From: Lentzea californiensis
GTDB lineage: Bacteria; Actinomycetota; Actinomycetes; Mycobacteriales; Pseudonocardiaceae
Direction: 5' to 3'
NCBI RefSeq assembly: GCF_024648825.1
Contig: NZ_JANBBE010000009.1
Coordinates: 248,001-312,000, forward strand
DNA length: 64,000 bases
The translations under genes were made by a program, and so were the position numbers. The notes under the pieces are model-generated. The model worked only from the letters and a program-made list of their open reading frames with translations. It ran no database searches and had not been told where the DNA came from. Shown here piece by piece: positions 51,117-59,401 of the stretch. Positions within the stretch are counted from its first letter, which is position 1. Each line of letters begins with the position of its first letter.

Positions 51117-52142
51117 GTGAAGCGGCCGACGATCTCCGATGTCGCGCAACGCGCGGGAGTCTCGATCAGCGCCGCGTCGTTCGCCCTCAACGGCCGGCCC
51201 GGGGTCTCCGACCGGACCCGGCAACGCATCCTCGACGCCGCCGATGAGATCGGATGGCACCGCAACAGCGCGGCGCGCGTGCTGTCCGGCGGCACCACCA
51301 ACGTGATCGGCATGGCGATCCCGCGGCCCGCCACGACCCTCGGCGTGGAACCGTTCTTCATGGAACTGGTCAGCGGCATAGAGTCGGTGCTGGCGGTGTC
51401 GGGTTACGCGCTGATGATGCAGGTGGTCGCGGGCGTGGACGCCGAGCTCGAGGTCTACCGGTCCTGGTGGGGCGAACGCCGGGTCGACGGGATCATCGTG
51501 GTCGACCTGCGCGGCGACGACCCCCGGATCGCCCTGCTGGAGGGGCTCGCGCTGCCCGCCGTCGTGGTCGGCGGCCCCGCCGACGTGGGATCACTCCCGC
51601 ACGTCTGGGCGGACGACGCCGCCGCGACCGCCGAGACCGTCGGCTACCTGGCCGCGCTGGGCCACCGCCGGATCGGACGGATCGCCGGCCTGCCCGACCT
51701 GCTGCACACGCGGCGCCGCGACGAGGCCTTCACGGAGGCGAGCGCCACCTACGAGCTCGACTCGATCGACATCGTGCACACGGACTACACCGGACTCGAA
51801 GGCGCACAGGCCACGCGCAGGCTGCTCAGCTCGCCCGGACGCCCGACGGCGATCCTCTACGACAACAGCATCATGGCCGTCGCGGGGATGTCGGTCGCCG
51901 ACGAGATGCGGCTCTCGGTACCCGAGGACCTGTCGATCATCGCCTGGGACGACTCGCAGCTGTGCCAGGTGATCCGGCCGGCGATCACCGCGCTCGCGCG
52001 CGACGTCACCGCCTACGGTGCCCGCGTCGCACGACTGCTGCTCGACGTGGTGGGGAAGAACGGCGACGCCGAGCAGCGCGGAGTGCAGGTGCCGGCTCCC
52101 CGGCTCGTCCCGCGTTCGAGCACGGCACCTCCGCACCGCTGA
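51117..52142 (+). CDS. LacI family regulator of the mannanase gene
   Basis: 341 aa from GTG 51117, preceded by GAGGAGG six bases away. The helix-turn-helix ISDVAQRAGVSISAASFALNGRPG is at residues 5-28 and the hinge RNSAARVLSGG at about 52-62. The effector domain includes YDNSIMAVAGMSVADEM and LSIIAWDDSQL. It probably represses the divergent GH26 gene and itself through the three operators, and responds to a manno-oligosaccharide. It is only distantly related to the two CebR-type proteins. Confidence 0.92.
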   Translation: MKRPTISDVAQRAGVSISAASFALNGRPGVSDRTRQRILDAADEIGWHRNSAARVLSGGTTNVIGMAIPRPATTLGVEPFFMELVSGIESVLAVSGYALMMQVVAGVDAELEVYRSWWGERRVDGIIVVDLRGDDPRIALLEGLALPAVVVGGPADVGSLPHVWADDAAATAETVGYLAALGHRRIGRIAGLPDLLHTRRRDEAFTEASATYELDSIDIVHTDYTGLEGAQATRRLLSSPGRPTAILYDNSIMAVAGMSVADEMRLSVPEDLSIIAWDDSQLCQVIRPAITALARDVTAYGARVARLLLDVVGKNGDAEQRGVQVPAPRLVPRSSTAPPHR

Positions 52143-52325
52143 TCACAGGTTGTCGGCGGTCTGCCCGGTCAGCTCGATGACGCGGGTGGCCACGCGGGCA
52201 CACGGCTCCCCGACCTCGTCGCTGTCCGATGTGGAGCGGCGTTCGACCGGACTCCACCGCGACTCGAGCGGGGCTCCAGGCACGACCGTCCATTTTTGTC
52301 GGTGGTGCCCGGTAACGTCCCCTCC

Positions 52326-54320
52326 ATGAGTGCTGCTGGGGATCGGATTCAGGAGCTCGCCGGCCGGATCGTCGAGCTGCGTGACGCGTACTACCAGGGT
52401 GAACCGCTGGTGGCGGACGCGGAGTACGACGCGATCGAGGACGAGTTCCGCGCCCTGGTCGCGAAGCACCCGAAGCTCGCGCCGAAGGACAACCCGCTCG
52501 ACCACGTGGGGGCGCCGTCGGTGCTGCACGCGCCGGTGCGGCACTCACGGCCGATGCTGTCGCTGGAGAAGGCGAACAAGCCCGAACAGGTCGAGTCGTT
52601 CTTCTCGCGGTTCCCCGGTCAGCCCGTGGTGGTCATGCCGAAGCTCGACGGCCTGTCGCTGGCGCTGGTGTACGAGAACGGGCGCCTTGCGCGCGCGGTC
52701 ACCCGTGGGGATGGCACGACGGGCGACGACGTCACGTTCCTCACGCGCGCGTTGTGCGACGGCGTGCCGGACAGGGTCGAGGCGCCGGGGCGGGTCGAGG
52801 TACGTGGTGAGTGCGTGATGCTGCGCTCGACGTTCGACACGTACAACGCGGCACACCCGGACAAGCCGTTGATCAACCCGCGCAACGCGGCCGCGGGCAC
52901 GTTGCGCGCCAAGGACCCGAAGGCGGTCGAGGGCCGGCGCATGCAGTTCTTCGCGTTCGACCTGACGACCGAGCCGGAGAGCGCCGACTCCGACCTCGAC
53001 GCGGGTCTGCGCAAGCTCGGCTTCAGCGTCGCGGAGATGAAGCACTGCTCCACCGCGGCCGAGGCCCAGGAGCTGATCGGTGGCATCGAGCAGGCCCGCA
53101 ACACGCTCGACTACGACCTCGACGGCGCCGTGCTGCGCCTGGCGAACCGCGACGCGTTCGCCGCCGCCGGCACCCGTTCGTCGTCCCCGCGCGGCGCCAT
53201 CGCGTACAAGTTCGCCGCCGAGGAGAAGACGACGGTGCTCAAGGACGTCGTGTGGGACGTGGGCAAGACCGGCAAGATCGCCCCGGTCGCGTGGCTCGAG
53301 CCCGTGTTCGTCGGCGGCACCACCGTCACCCGCGCGACGCTGGCCAACCAGGAGGTCATCCGCTCGCGCGGCATCAAGATCGGTGACACGGTCCTGGTCC
53401 GCCGCGCGGGCGACGTGATCCCGTTCGTCGCGGGTGTGCTCGACGAGTCGAAGCGCACCGGCTCCGAGCAGGAGATCGTCCCGCCGTCGGAGTGCCCGTC
53501 GTGCGCGCAACCGCTGACCGAGCAGGGAAACAGCCGCGAGCTGTTCTGCACGAACGCGGTCTGCCCCGCCCAGACCGTGCGCCGCCTGATCCACTGGTCG
53601 TCCCGCGCCGCGGCGGACATCGACGCCATCGGCCAGGTGTGGATCGAGCGCCTCGCCGAGACCGGCGACCTGGTGAACCCGTCCGACTTCTACACGCTCA
53701 CCAAGGAACGCCTGCTGGAGTTCGACCGGGTGGGCGAGGTCTCCGCGACCCGCATGATCGAGTCCATCGACCGCAGCCGCTCCGTGGGCCTGCGCCGAGC
53801 GTTGATCGGCCTCTCGATCCCGATGGCCTCCGAAGGCACCGCGGCCCGCCTGTGCCGCGCGGGCTTCGGCTCCCTGGAAGCGGTGGCCGACGCGGGCGTC
53901 GAGAAGCTCGTGGCCGTGGAGGACATCGGCCAGAAGGTCGCCGAGTCGATCAACTTCCACCTGGCCCGCCTTCGCCCGGAGATCGAACGCCTGCGGGAAC
54001 GCGGCGTCTCCCTGGAGGTGCGAGAAGAGGACCTGCCCCCGGTCGTGGTCGCCGGCGCACCCCTGGAAGGCAAGTCCGTCGTGATCACGGGCTCGATCAG
54101 CGACCCGCGCTCCGGCGAGAAGGTCACCCGCCCGACGTTCCAGAAGATGTGCGAACGAGCCGGCGCCACCGCCGCCTCCTCGGTCTCGGCCACCACCGAC
54201 CTGCTCATCACGGGCGAGGGCGTCGGCGCCAGCAAGCTCACGAAGGCCGAGAAGCTCGGCGTCGAGGTGGTCGACCAGGGCGAGATCTGGACGAAGCTGA
54301 TCGCCGCCGGAGTCGCCTGA
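52326..54320 (+). CDS. ligA: NAD-dependent DNA ligase
   Basis: 664 aa from ATG 52326; no Shine-Dalgarno is visible, so the mRNA may be leaderless. The N-terminal Ia domain (ELRDAYYQGEPLVADAEYDAIEDE) binds NAD. The adenylated Lys is in MPKLDGLSLALVY (about residue 105). NPRNAAAGTLRAKDP, a four-Cys zinc finger (CPSCAQPL, then FCTNAVCP), HhH repeats and a C-terminal BRCT (GKSVVITGSISDPRSGEKV) complete the ligase. It joins nicks in DNA. The AKDP in place of the usual QLDP and its setting among catabolic genes suggest it may be a second, accessory ligase. Confidence 0.93.
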   Translation: MSAAGDRIQELAGRIVELRDAYYQGEPLVADAEYDAIEDEFRALVAKHPKLAPKDNPLDHVGAPSVLHAPVRHSRPMLSLEKANKPEQVESFFSRFPGQPVVVMPKLDGLSLALVYENGRLARAVTRGDGTTGDDVTFLTRALCDGVPDRVEAPGRVEVRGECVMLRSTFDTYNAAHPDKPLINPRNAAAGTLRAKDPKAVEGRRMQFFAFDLTTEPESADSDLDAGLRKLGFSVAEMKHCSTAAEAQELIGGIEQARNTLDYDLDGAVLRLANRDAFAAAGTRSSSPRGAIAYKFAAEEKTTVLKDVVWDVGKTGKIAPVAWLEPVFVGGTTVTRATLANQEVIRSRGIKIGDTVLVRRAGDVIPFVAGVLDESKRTGSEQEIVPPSECPSCAQPLTEQGNSRELFCTNAVCPAQTVRRLIHWSSRAAADIDAIGQVWIERLAETGDLVNPSDFYTLTKERLLEFDRVGEVSATRMIESIDRSRSVGLRRALIGLSIPMASEGTAARLCRAGFGSLEAVADAGVEKLVAVEDIGQKVAESINFHLARLRPEIERLRERGVSLEVREEDLPPVVVAGAPLEGKSVVITGSISDPRSGEKVTRPTFQKMCERAGATAASSVSATTDLLITGEGVGASKLTKAEKLGVEVVDQGEIWTKLIAAGVA

Positions 54321-54337
54321 CCCTACGAATGCGGGAA

Positions 54338-54376
54338 GCCCCCACGCTGCCTGGGGGAGGACGGCAGCCTGGGGGC
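54338..54376 (+). terminator. Hairpin 0 after ligA, first of the array
   Basis: A 14-bp stem (54338-54351 with 54363-54376, one C-C mismatch) closes an 11-nt G-rich loop with GGGGGAGGA. It lies 18 bases after the ligase stop, so it may act as its terminator. Its loop resembles those of the three hairpins downstream. Confidence 0.5.
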
Positions 54377-55232
54377 GAGTTGAGGTGGCCGGTGCGGCGG
54401 TCGCCTCTCGGCGGTGTGCACGACGCGGTTCCGGGTGAGCGGTGTGCCGCGAGGGCTTCTGTGGTGGGGCCCGGGGACTCGGTCCGCACCGACCGTCTCG
54501 TACAACGGCGCGGGGTTCCGTTGTGTTTCCTGGTGATCTGTGTGCTCGCTCACCGGGTGTTGTTGCTGTGCAATGGAATTGCGAGGGAGGGAAGGGCCCT
54601 CGGGCCGTCTGGGGGTGTACGGCTCGAGGGCCTTGGTCTGTTGCGCCTTGCGGCCCGTTCCACGCCGACCGCCTGGTTCAGCGGTGCGGCGTAAAGGAAA
54701 TGCAGTGGTGGGAAGGCCCTCAAGTCGCCGAGGGGGTGTGCGGCTTGAGGGCGTGGTCTGTTGGTCGGTGCGGCGGTCGCCTCTCGGCGGTGTGCACGAC
54801 GCGGTTCCTGCCGAACGGTATTCCGCGAAGGCTTTGTGTTGGGGCCCGGGGACTCGTTCCGCACCGACCACCCTGTACAACGGCGAGGGGATCCGTTGTG
54901 TTCCAGGAGGATCTGTGTGGCCGGTCACCGTCCGCCACCTCGATCTTCCTGCTGGGCAAGAAGATCGAGAAGAACGGGTGGTCGGCGCGGCAGGAGAGGT
55001 CCGCGCCGACCGGACGCCCTCGAGCCGTCCGTCGGGGGAGAGTGACGGCTCGAGGGCGAGTTCGGGAAGGCCGATGCGATCGGTCGCCTCTCGGCGAGTT
55101 GCTCGACGCGGTACCGGTTGTGCGGTCTTCCGCGAAGGCGATGAGGTGAGGCCCGGGGGACACGGACCGCACCGACCAACACGTATAACGGCCGTGGTGC
55201 CCGGAGTGTTTCCGGAATGGGCTGTGGGGTCG
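54338..55232. repeat. Array of hairpins and about 155-bp imperfect repeats (possible structured RNA)
   Basis: Three copies of a non-coding unit lie at 54390-54544, 54766-54920 and 55071-55215; a shortened copy lies at about 54640-54700. The first two share 43 identical bases (54390-54432 and 54766-54808). Each unit is preceded by a stem with a G5 loop: 54595-54608/54619-54632, 54716-54728/54740-54752 and 55015-55028/55045-55058. The stems differ between copies at two positions where both partners changed together. Units one and two hold ACAACGG/CCGTTGT hairpins and a longer-range GGTGCGG/CCGCACC pairing. Extra perfect hairpins lie at 54941-54967 and 54981-55010. No frame is conserved across copies. 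Confidence 0.7.
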
Positions 55233-55260
55233 CTCACCGCTGTGCCGGGATTCCACTGAA

Positions 55261-55372
55261 CCCTGGTTCGCTGGTACTCCGGGGGAAAGACCAAGTGCGC
55301 GTGCAGGCTGTAGACGACGCTACGACCCCTGCGAATGTCTGGTTTCGACCCCTTTGAGGTGACCCAGGCCAC
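55261..55372 (-). mobile_element. Remnant of IS200/IS605-type tnpA (N-terminal part)
   Basis: The minus strand from a GTG at 55372 reads SKPDIRRGRSVVYSLHAHLVF then PPEYQR. This matches the start of Y1 transposases, in which HAH is the HUH metal motif and KYRR usually follows. Similarity ends about 35 residues in; the catalytic Tyr helix is missing and the hairpin array follows. A tnpB start lies divergently 15 bases away, the arrangement of IS605. Confidence 0.6.
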
Positions 55373-55387
55373 TGTAGGGTCTGCTTC

Positions 55388-55430
55388 GTGAAGGTCGTTG
55401 TGCAGGTGAAGCTGCTGCTGGACGCGGTGC
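55388..55430 (+). mobile_element. Remnant of IS605-type tnpB (first 14 codons)
   Basis: From a GTG at 55388 the frame reads KVVVQVKLLLDAV, close to the usual actinobacterial TnpB start (KVVVQVKLLP). Similarity then stops and WD40 sequence begins. The piece is short, so the call rests on the motif plus the divergent tnpA remnant. Confidence 0.45.
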
Positions 55431-55439
55431 CACCGCCGT

Positions 55440-56170
55440 CTCGACGGCGCCGCACTGGCCACTTTGGACGGTCACTCCGACCGGGTGGAGTCGGTGTCGT
55501 TCAGCCCGGACGGCACCCGGCTGCCGCGCTGACCCGCGACCACACCATCTCGATCTGGGACGTCGCTCGGCCGGTTCCGGTGGAGCCTGCTGGAGCTGGA
55601 GCAGGGTGCGTTCTCCGGCGGGCCGCACATCGCGAGCGCCGTGGAGTTCACCCCGGACGGCCGCCTGCTCATCTCCACCGACCCGCGGGCGGGCGCGATG
55701 CTGTGGGACCTGGCAGGCGACAGAGTGGAACGGCGGGTCAGCACGGGCCAGGGCGACGTGCGTGACGTCGCGATCAGCCTGGACGGCACCAGGTTCGCGA
55801 CGGCGGGCGCCAACCGGACGGTGAAGGTGTGGGACGTGGCCACGGGTGCCGAGCCGATGACGCTGACCGGCCATTTCGCGCCGGTGGTGGCGCTGGCGTT
55901 CAGCCCGTCCGGCGCCGCGCTGGCGTCCGGGGGGAGAGGACGACGCGGTCGTGGTGCGGGGGCCTCGGTACCCGCTCGGGCACCACTCTGACCGGGCACA
56001 CCGGGCCGGTGCGGGCCGTGGCGTTCACGCGGGAGGACGAGCTGGTGACCGGCGCCAACGACGCGCGGATCATCCGCTGGTCGTTGTCCGTCGCAGACGC
56101 CGAGAACCGCATCTGCGCCGAGGGCTACCCGCGTTCGGAGGTCTGCGGGACCACCAGGCCCGACTCGTAG
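55440..56170 (+). pseudogene. Frameshifted WD40-repeat gene
   Basis: WD40 repeats appear in all forward frames in turn. One frame gives LDGHSDRVESVSFSPDGTRL (about 55460-55530). Another gives TISIWDV, and a third gives VEFTPDGRLLISTD, GAMLWDL, FATAGANRTVKVWDV and LTGHFAPVVALAFSPSGAAL (55640-55930). A last shift leads to LTGHTGPVRAVAF and ARIIRWSLSVADAE, ending at 56170 in a typical WD40 C-terminal tail with a Cys pair. At least three frameshifts make it non-functional. Its end overlaps the response regulator gene. Confidence 0.8.
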
Positions 56171-56790
56171 GCGATCACCACGAGCTGAGCGCGATCCCGG
56201 GCGTGCAGTTTCGTCATCGCGCGGTTGACGTGCGTCTTCGCCGTGAGCGGGCTGATCACCATGCTAGCGGCGATCTCGTCGTTCGACAGGCCGCGGGCGA
56301 CGAGCGTGACGGCTTCGCGTTCCCTGGTGGTGAGGTGGGTGAGGCTCGGGTCCTGCCGCAGCGGCTGGCTCACGTACCGGTCGATCAGCCTGCGGGTGAT
56401 CGACGGTGCCAGGAGGGCGTCGCCACGGGCCGCGACCCGGACGGCGTGCAGGAAGTCCTCCGGCTGGACGTCCTTGACGAGGAACCCGGCCGCGCCCGCC
56501 TTCAGGGCGTGGAAGACGTACTCGTCCAGGCCGTAGTTGGTGAGGATCACGACGTGCGTGCTCGCCAGGGACGGGTCGGCGGCGATGTGCCTGGTGGCCT
56601 CGATGCCGTCCATCTCGGGCATCTGGACGTCGATCAGGGCGATGTCCGGGAGGTGTTTCCGGGCCTGCTCGAGGCCTTCCCGGCCGGTTCCGGCCTCGGC
56701 GACGACCTCGATGTCGTCCTCGGCGTTCAGCAGGGCGCGGAAACCGCTGCGGATCAACGGCTGGTCGTCGACCAGCAGGACGCGGATCAC
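56125..56790 (-). CDS. NarL/LuxR family response regulator
   Basis: 221 aa. The receiver domain has the phospho-acceptor Asp in ALIDVQMPEMDG (about 54), the acidic pair near residue 8 (VLLVDDQPL) and the Lys in FLVKDVQPEDF. The LuxR helix-turn-helix is LTTREREAVTLVARGLSNDEIAASM (about 150-175). It is the DNA-binding output of the histidine kinase whose stop overlaps its ATG. Targets are not visible; the small membrane protein divergent from the kinase is one candidate. Confidence 0.94.
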   Translation of the reverse strand: MIRVLLVDDQPLIRSGFRALLNAEDDIEVVAEAGTGREGLEQARKHLPDIALIDVQMPEMDGIEATRHIAADPSLASTHVVILTNYGLDEYVFHALKAGAAGFLVKDVQPEDFLHAVRVAARGDALLAPSITRRLIDRYVSQPLRQDPSLTHLTTREREAVTLVARGLSNDEIAASMVISPLTAKTHVNRAMTKLHARDRAQLVVIAYESGLVVPQTSERG

Positions 56791-57869
56791 GGCTGTGCCA
56801 CGGGAAGCTCGGCCTGCACGCGGAAACCGCCTTCGACTCGGTGCGCCGCCTGGAGGTTGCCGCCCAGCGCGGTGACGCGTTCGCGCATGCCGAGCAGCCC
56901 GACTCCCGGTTCCGCCTTGCCGGGTACCGCCGTGCCGTCGTCGTCCACCTCGATGACCACCGTGTCCTGGCGGTAGTCGATGTGGACCCGCGCGGTCGCG
57001 GCGGCGGCGTGGCGAGCGATGTTCGTGAGCGACTCCTGCACGATTCGGTACGCCGTGCGCTCCACCGCCGCCGGGACGTCGTCGTGGCGGCCTTCGATCG
57101 TGAGCCGGGCGTCGAGGCCGGTGGCTCTGGCGCGTTCGACCAGTTCGGGGACGTCCTTGATGCCGTGCGGCGGGTTCTTGTCGTCGTCCCGCAGGGCTTC
57201 GAGCGTCGCGCGGAGTTCCCTGGCGGCCTCCCGGCCGGCGTCGCGGATCACCAGGAGGGGTTCGGGCACGTCCTCACCGCGTTTCCGGGCGAGGTGGACG
57301 GCGACCTCGGCCTGCAGCTTGATCACCGAGATCTGGTGGGTCAGCGAGTCGTGCAGTTCACGGGCGATGTGCAGGCGTTCCTCGTTGGCCCGCCTGCGCG
57401 CCGTCTCCTCTTTGGTGCGCTCGGCTTCGTCTGCTCGGCGCTCGGCCTGCCTGAGTGCCTCACCGGCGGCCGCGGCGGCGATCAGCCACGCGATCTGCAG
57501 GACGTCGCGGGTCTGGGCGAACGCCTCGTACGTGGTGAGGTCGCGCGGCGAGACGAGCGCGGCGAGGGGGAGCGTGGCGAGCATCAGGACGGAGCCGGCG
57601 AGCGTGAACACGCGGTGGCCCGCCCGCATCGTCGAGTAGACGGCGAACAGGAAGGCGATCACCGGCACGTCCGCGCCGGTGGCCTGGTAGCCGAGTGCGA
57701 GGAGTCCGGTCGCCGCGAGCACTGTTCTCGGCGCCCGCCTGCGTGCGGCGAGCGCCAGTCCGCCGGCGGCGAGCAGCGCGTAGCCCGGGCCGGTGGCCGG
57801 GTGGCCGGCCACGACGAGGCTCGCCGCCACTCCCGCGGCGATCGCCCAGTCCAGCCAGCGAGTGCTCAT
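56787..57869 (-). CDS. NarL-type sensor histidine kinase (HisKA_3)
   Basis: 360 aa. Four to five membrane helices in residues 1-130 (LDWAIAAGVAASLVVAG, YALLAAGGLALAA and on) are followed by a short coiled region with many Glu/Arg (RQAERRADEAERTKEETARR). The phospho-acceptor His is in ARELHDSLTHQIS (about 170), and the ATP lid and G box are EVDDDGTAVPGKAEPGVGLLGMRERV. There is no large extracellular sensor, so it probably senses membrane state, as DesK/LiaS-like kinases do. The stop overlaps the regulator start (ATGA). Confidence 0.93.
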   Translation of the reverse strand: MSTRWLDWAIAAGVAASLVVAGHPATGPGYALLAAGGLALAARRRAPRTVLAATGLLALGYQATGADVPVIAFLFAVYSTMRAGHRVFTLAGSVLMLATLPLAALVSPRDLTTYEAFAQTRDVLQIAWLIAAAAAGEALRQAERRADEAERTKEETARRRANEERLHIARELHDSLTHQISVIKLQAEVAVHLARKRGEDVPEPLLVIRDAGREAARELRATLEALRDDDKNPPHGIKDVPELVERARATGLDARLTIEGRHDDVPAAVERTAYRIVQESLTNIARHAAAATARVHIDYRQDTVVIEVDDDGTAVPGKAEPGVGLLGMRERVTALGGNLQAAHRVEGGFRVQAELPVAQP

Positions 57870-58002
57870 CCGTGCACCTTAAACCTCTGTTCGCGCTGGT
57901 AGATCGTTCGCCGGGAGGATTGTCGGACTACTGCGCCCGCAGTACTTGGGTGTCTGCGCCCGCACGACGACCTGAGGGCCGTCCGGGGGTTGGCTGGTGC
58001 CC

Positions 58003-58299
58003 ATGTTGCTATCCGCTGCTTATGAGATGTCCGCCGGTCGCACGTTGTCGCTGATCGGTGTCGTCCTCGGTGCGATCGGACTGCTGGCGCTCACCCGGCG
58101 CGGCCTGTGGGCCGTCGTGCTGGGCGCGGCCGGGGCGGTGGTCGGTGTCGCGGTCGTGGTGATGGCGAAGGGCGGGCCCGGCACCGGCTACGGCATCGTC
58201 GGCGGCTACGTGTCGCTCGCGGTCGGCGTGGCCGGTGTGGTGCTGGGCGGTCTGGCTATGCGAAGAGCCGCTCGGGCTGCTGCACAGCGCGCCTCGTGA
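58003..58299 (+). CDS. Small membrane protein, DUF6223-like
   Basis: 98 aa from ATG 58003; a GTG at 57997 or ATG 58024 are alternatives. Three hydrophobic stretches (LSLIGVVLGAIGLLAL, WAVVLGAAGAVVGVAVVVMA, YVSLAVGVAGVVLGGLAM) are rich in Gly and Ala, with a basic end (RRAARAAAQRAS). It resembles small actinobacterial membrane proteins of the DUF6223 group. It is divergent from the sensor kinase and overlaps the convergent ROK gene by 44 bases. Confidence 0.75.
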   Translation: MLLSAAYEMSAGRTLSLIGVVLGAIGLLALTRRGLWAVVLGAAGAVVGVAVVVMAKGGPGTGYGIVGGYVSLAVGVAGVVLGGLAMRRAARAAAQRAS

Positions 58300-59401
58300 T
58301 CAGTCCGGCCGCGCCCCGTACCACCGCGAACTCGCCGAGGGGCGAGGCGAGTAGCCGGCTGTGCCGTTCGCCTCCCGCGAGCACCCTGCCGTCCATTTCG
58401 GACTGAACGGCCTCGCGGAGGTGGTCGTACAGCACGGCGTAGCTGCCGCCGAGTACGACGGTCGGGACGTCGAAGAGGTTCATCAGCGTCGCGATGCCGA
58501 CCCCGAGCGCCTCTCCGGCCTTCCGCACGGCGTCCACAGCCTTCGGGTCGCCCGCTTCGAGTGCCTTGCGCAACGAGTCGAGCCGCCGCCGTCCCGCCTC
58601 GCGCAGGATGACGTCGAGCCCCGCGTACCGCTCGACACAACCGCGGCTGCCGCACGTGCAGAGGATGCCGTTGCGCTCGATCACGACGTGCCCGAGCTCG
58701 CCCGCGAACCCGCTGACCCCGCGGTAGACCTCGCCGTTCAGCACGACGCCCGCGCCGATGCCGACGTCCGCCGTCACGTGCACGAAGTCCTCGCCCGCCA
58801 GGTGCCGCGGCCACAGGTGGGCGAGCGCGGCGAGGTTCGCCTCGTTGTCGACCTGGACGTCGAGACCGGTTCGTTCGCCCAGCCCCTCGGCCAGCCGCGT
58901 GCCGACGAGCTCGGGCAGGTTGGGCGCCCGGACGATGGTGCCGTCGTGCACGACACCGGGTATCGCGAGCCCTGCCCCGAGCAGCCTGCGCCCGGAGCCG
59001 GCGGTGACCTCGCGGATCAGTCCGGCGATCCGGTCGAGCACCTCGTCCGCTGTCGCCTTGCGCATGTCGGCGGGCACGAGACGGCGTTCGAGCGTCTCGC
59101 CGTCGAGGCCGAGGGTCTCGACGGCGAGGTGGCTGACGTTGATCTCCGCCCCGACCGCCACCGGCCCGGCGGGGTGGAAGCGCAACGGCTTGGACGGCCT
59201 GCCCATGCCCACGAGCGTGGCGGGTTCCTCCACCAGGATCCCGCCCGCCAGCAACGGTTCGGTGAGGTTGGAGAGGGTGGCTTTGGTCAGCCCGGTGCGC
59301 GCCGCGAGGTCGGCGCGCGAACCGGGCCGGTCGACGAGGGCGAGCAGCACCGTGCGCAGGTTGCCGAGGCGAACCTGCCGCAGGTGGTCGACGGTGGTCA
59401 T
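58256..59401 (-). CDS. xylR: ROK family xylose repressor (XylR-like)
   Basis: 381 aa from ATG 59401, which overlaps the xylB stop (ATGA). The N-terminal winged helix is VLLALVDRPGSRADLAARTGL then KATLSNLTEPLLAGG. The ROK sugar-kinase-like domain has DNEANLAALAHLW, the ROK signature GELGHVVIE, and the zinc motif CTCGSRGCVERY. As the third gene of xylA-xylB-xylR it should repress the operon in the absence of xylose through the palindrome upstream of xylA. Confidence 0.9.
   Translation of the reverse strand: MTTVDHLRQVRLGNLRTVLLALVDRPGSRADLAARTGLTKATLSNLTEPLLAGGILVEEPATLVGMGRPSKPLRFHPAGPVAVGAEINVSHLAVETLGLDGETLERRLVPADMRKATADEVLDRIAGLIREVTAGSGRRLLGAGLAIPGVVHDGTIVRAPNLPELVGTRLAEGLGERTGLDVQVDNEANLAALAHLWPRHLAGEDFVHVTADVGIGAGVVLNGEVYRGVSGFAGELGHVVIERNGILCTCGSRGCVERYAGLDVILREAGRRRLDSLRKALEAGDPKAVDAVRKAGEALGVGIATLMNLFDVPTVVLGGSYAVLYDHLREAVQSEMDGRVLAGGERHSRLLASPLGEFAVVRGAAGLITRRAVQQPERLFA

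Noticed and set aside
54338..55232. CRISPR array
   Set aside because: Repeat units are long, unequal and imperfect, there are no regular spacers, and no cas genes are present.
54323..55462. 379-codon minus-strand frame across the repeat array
   Set aside because: The repeats within it are read in different frames in each copy, so selection is not on this protein. Only the first part (tnpA start) resembles a protein.
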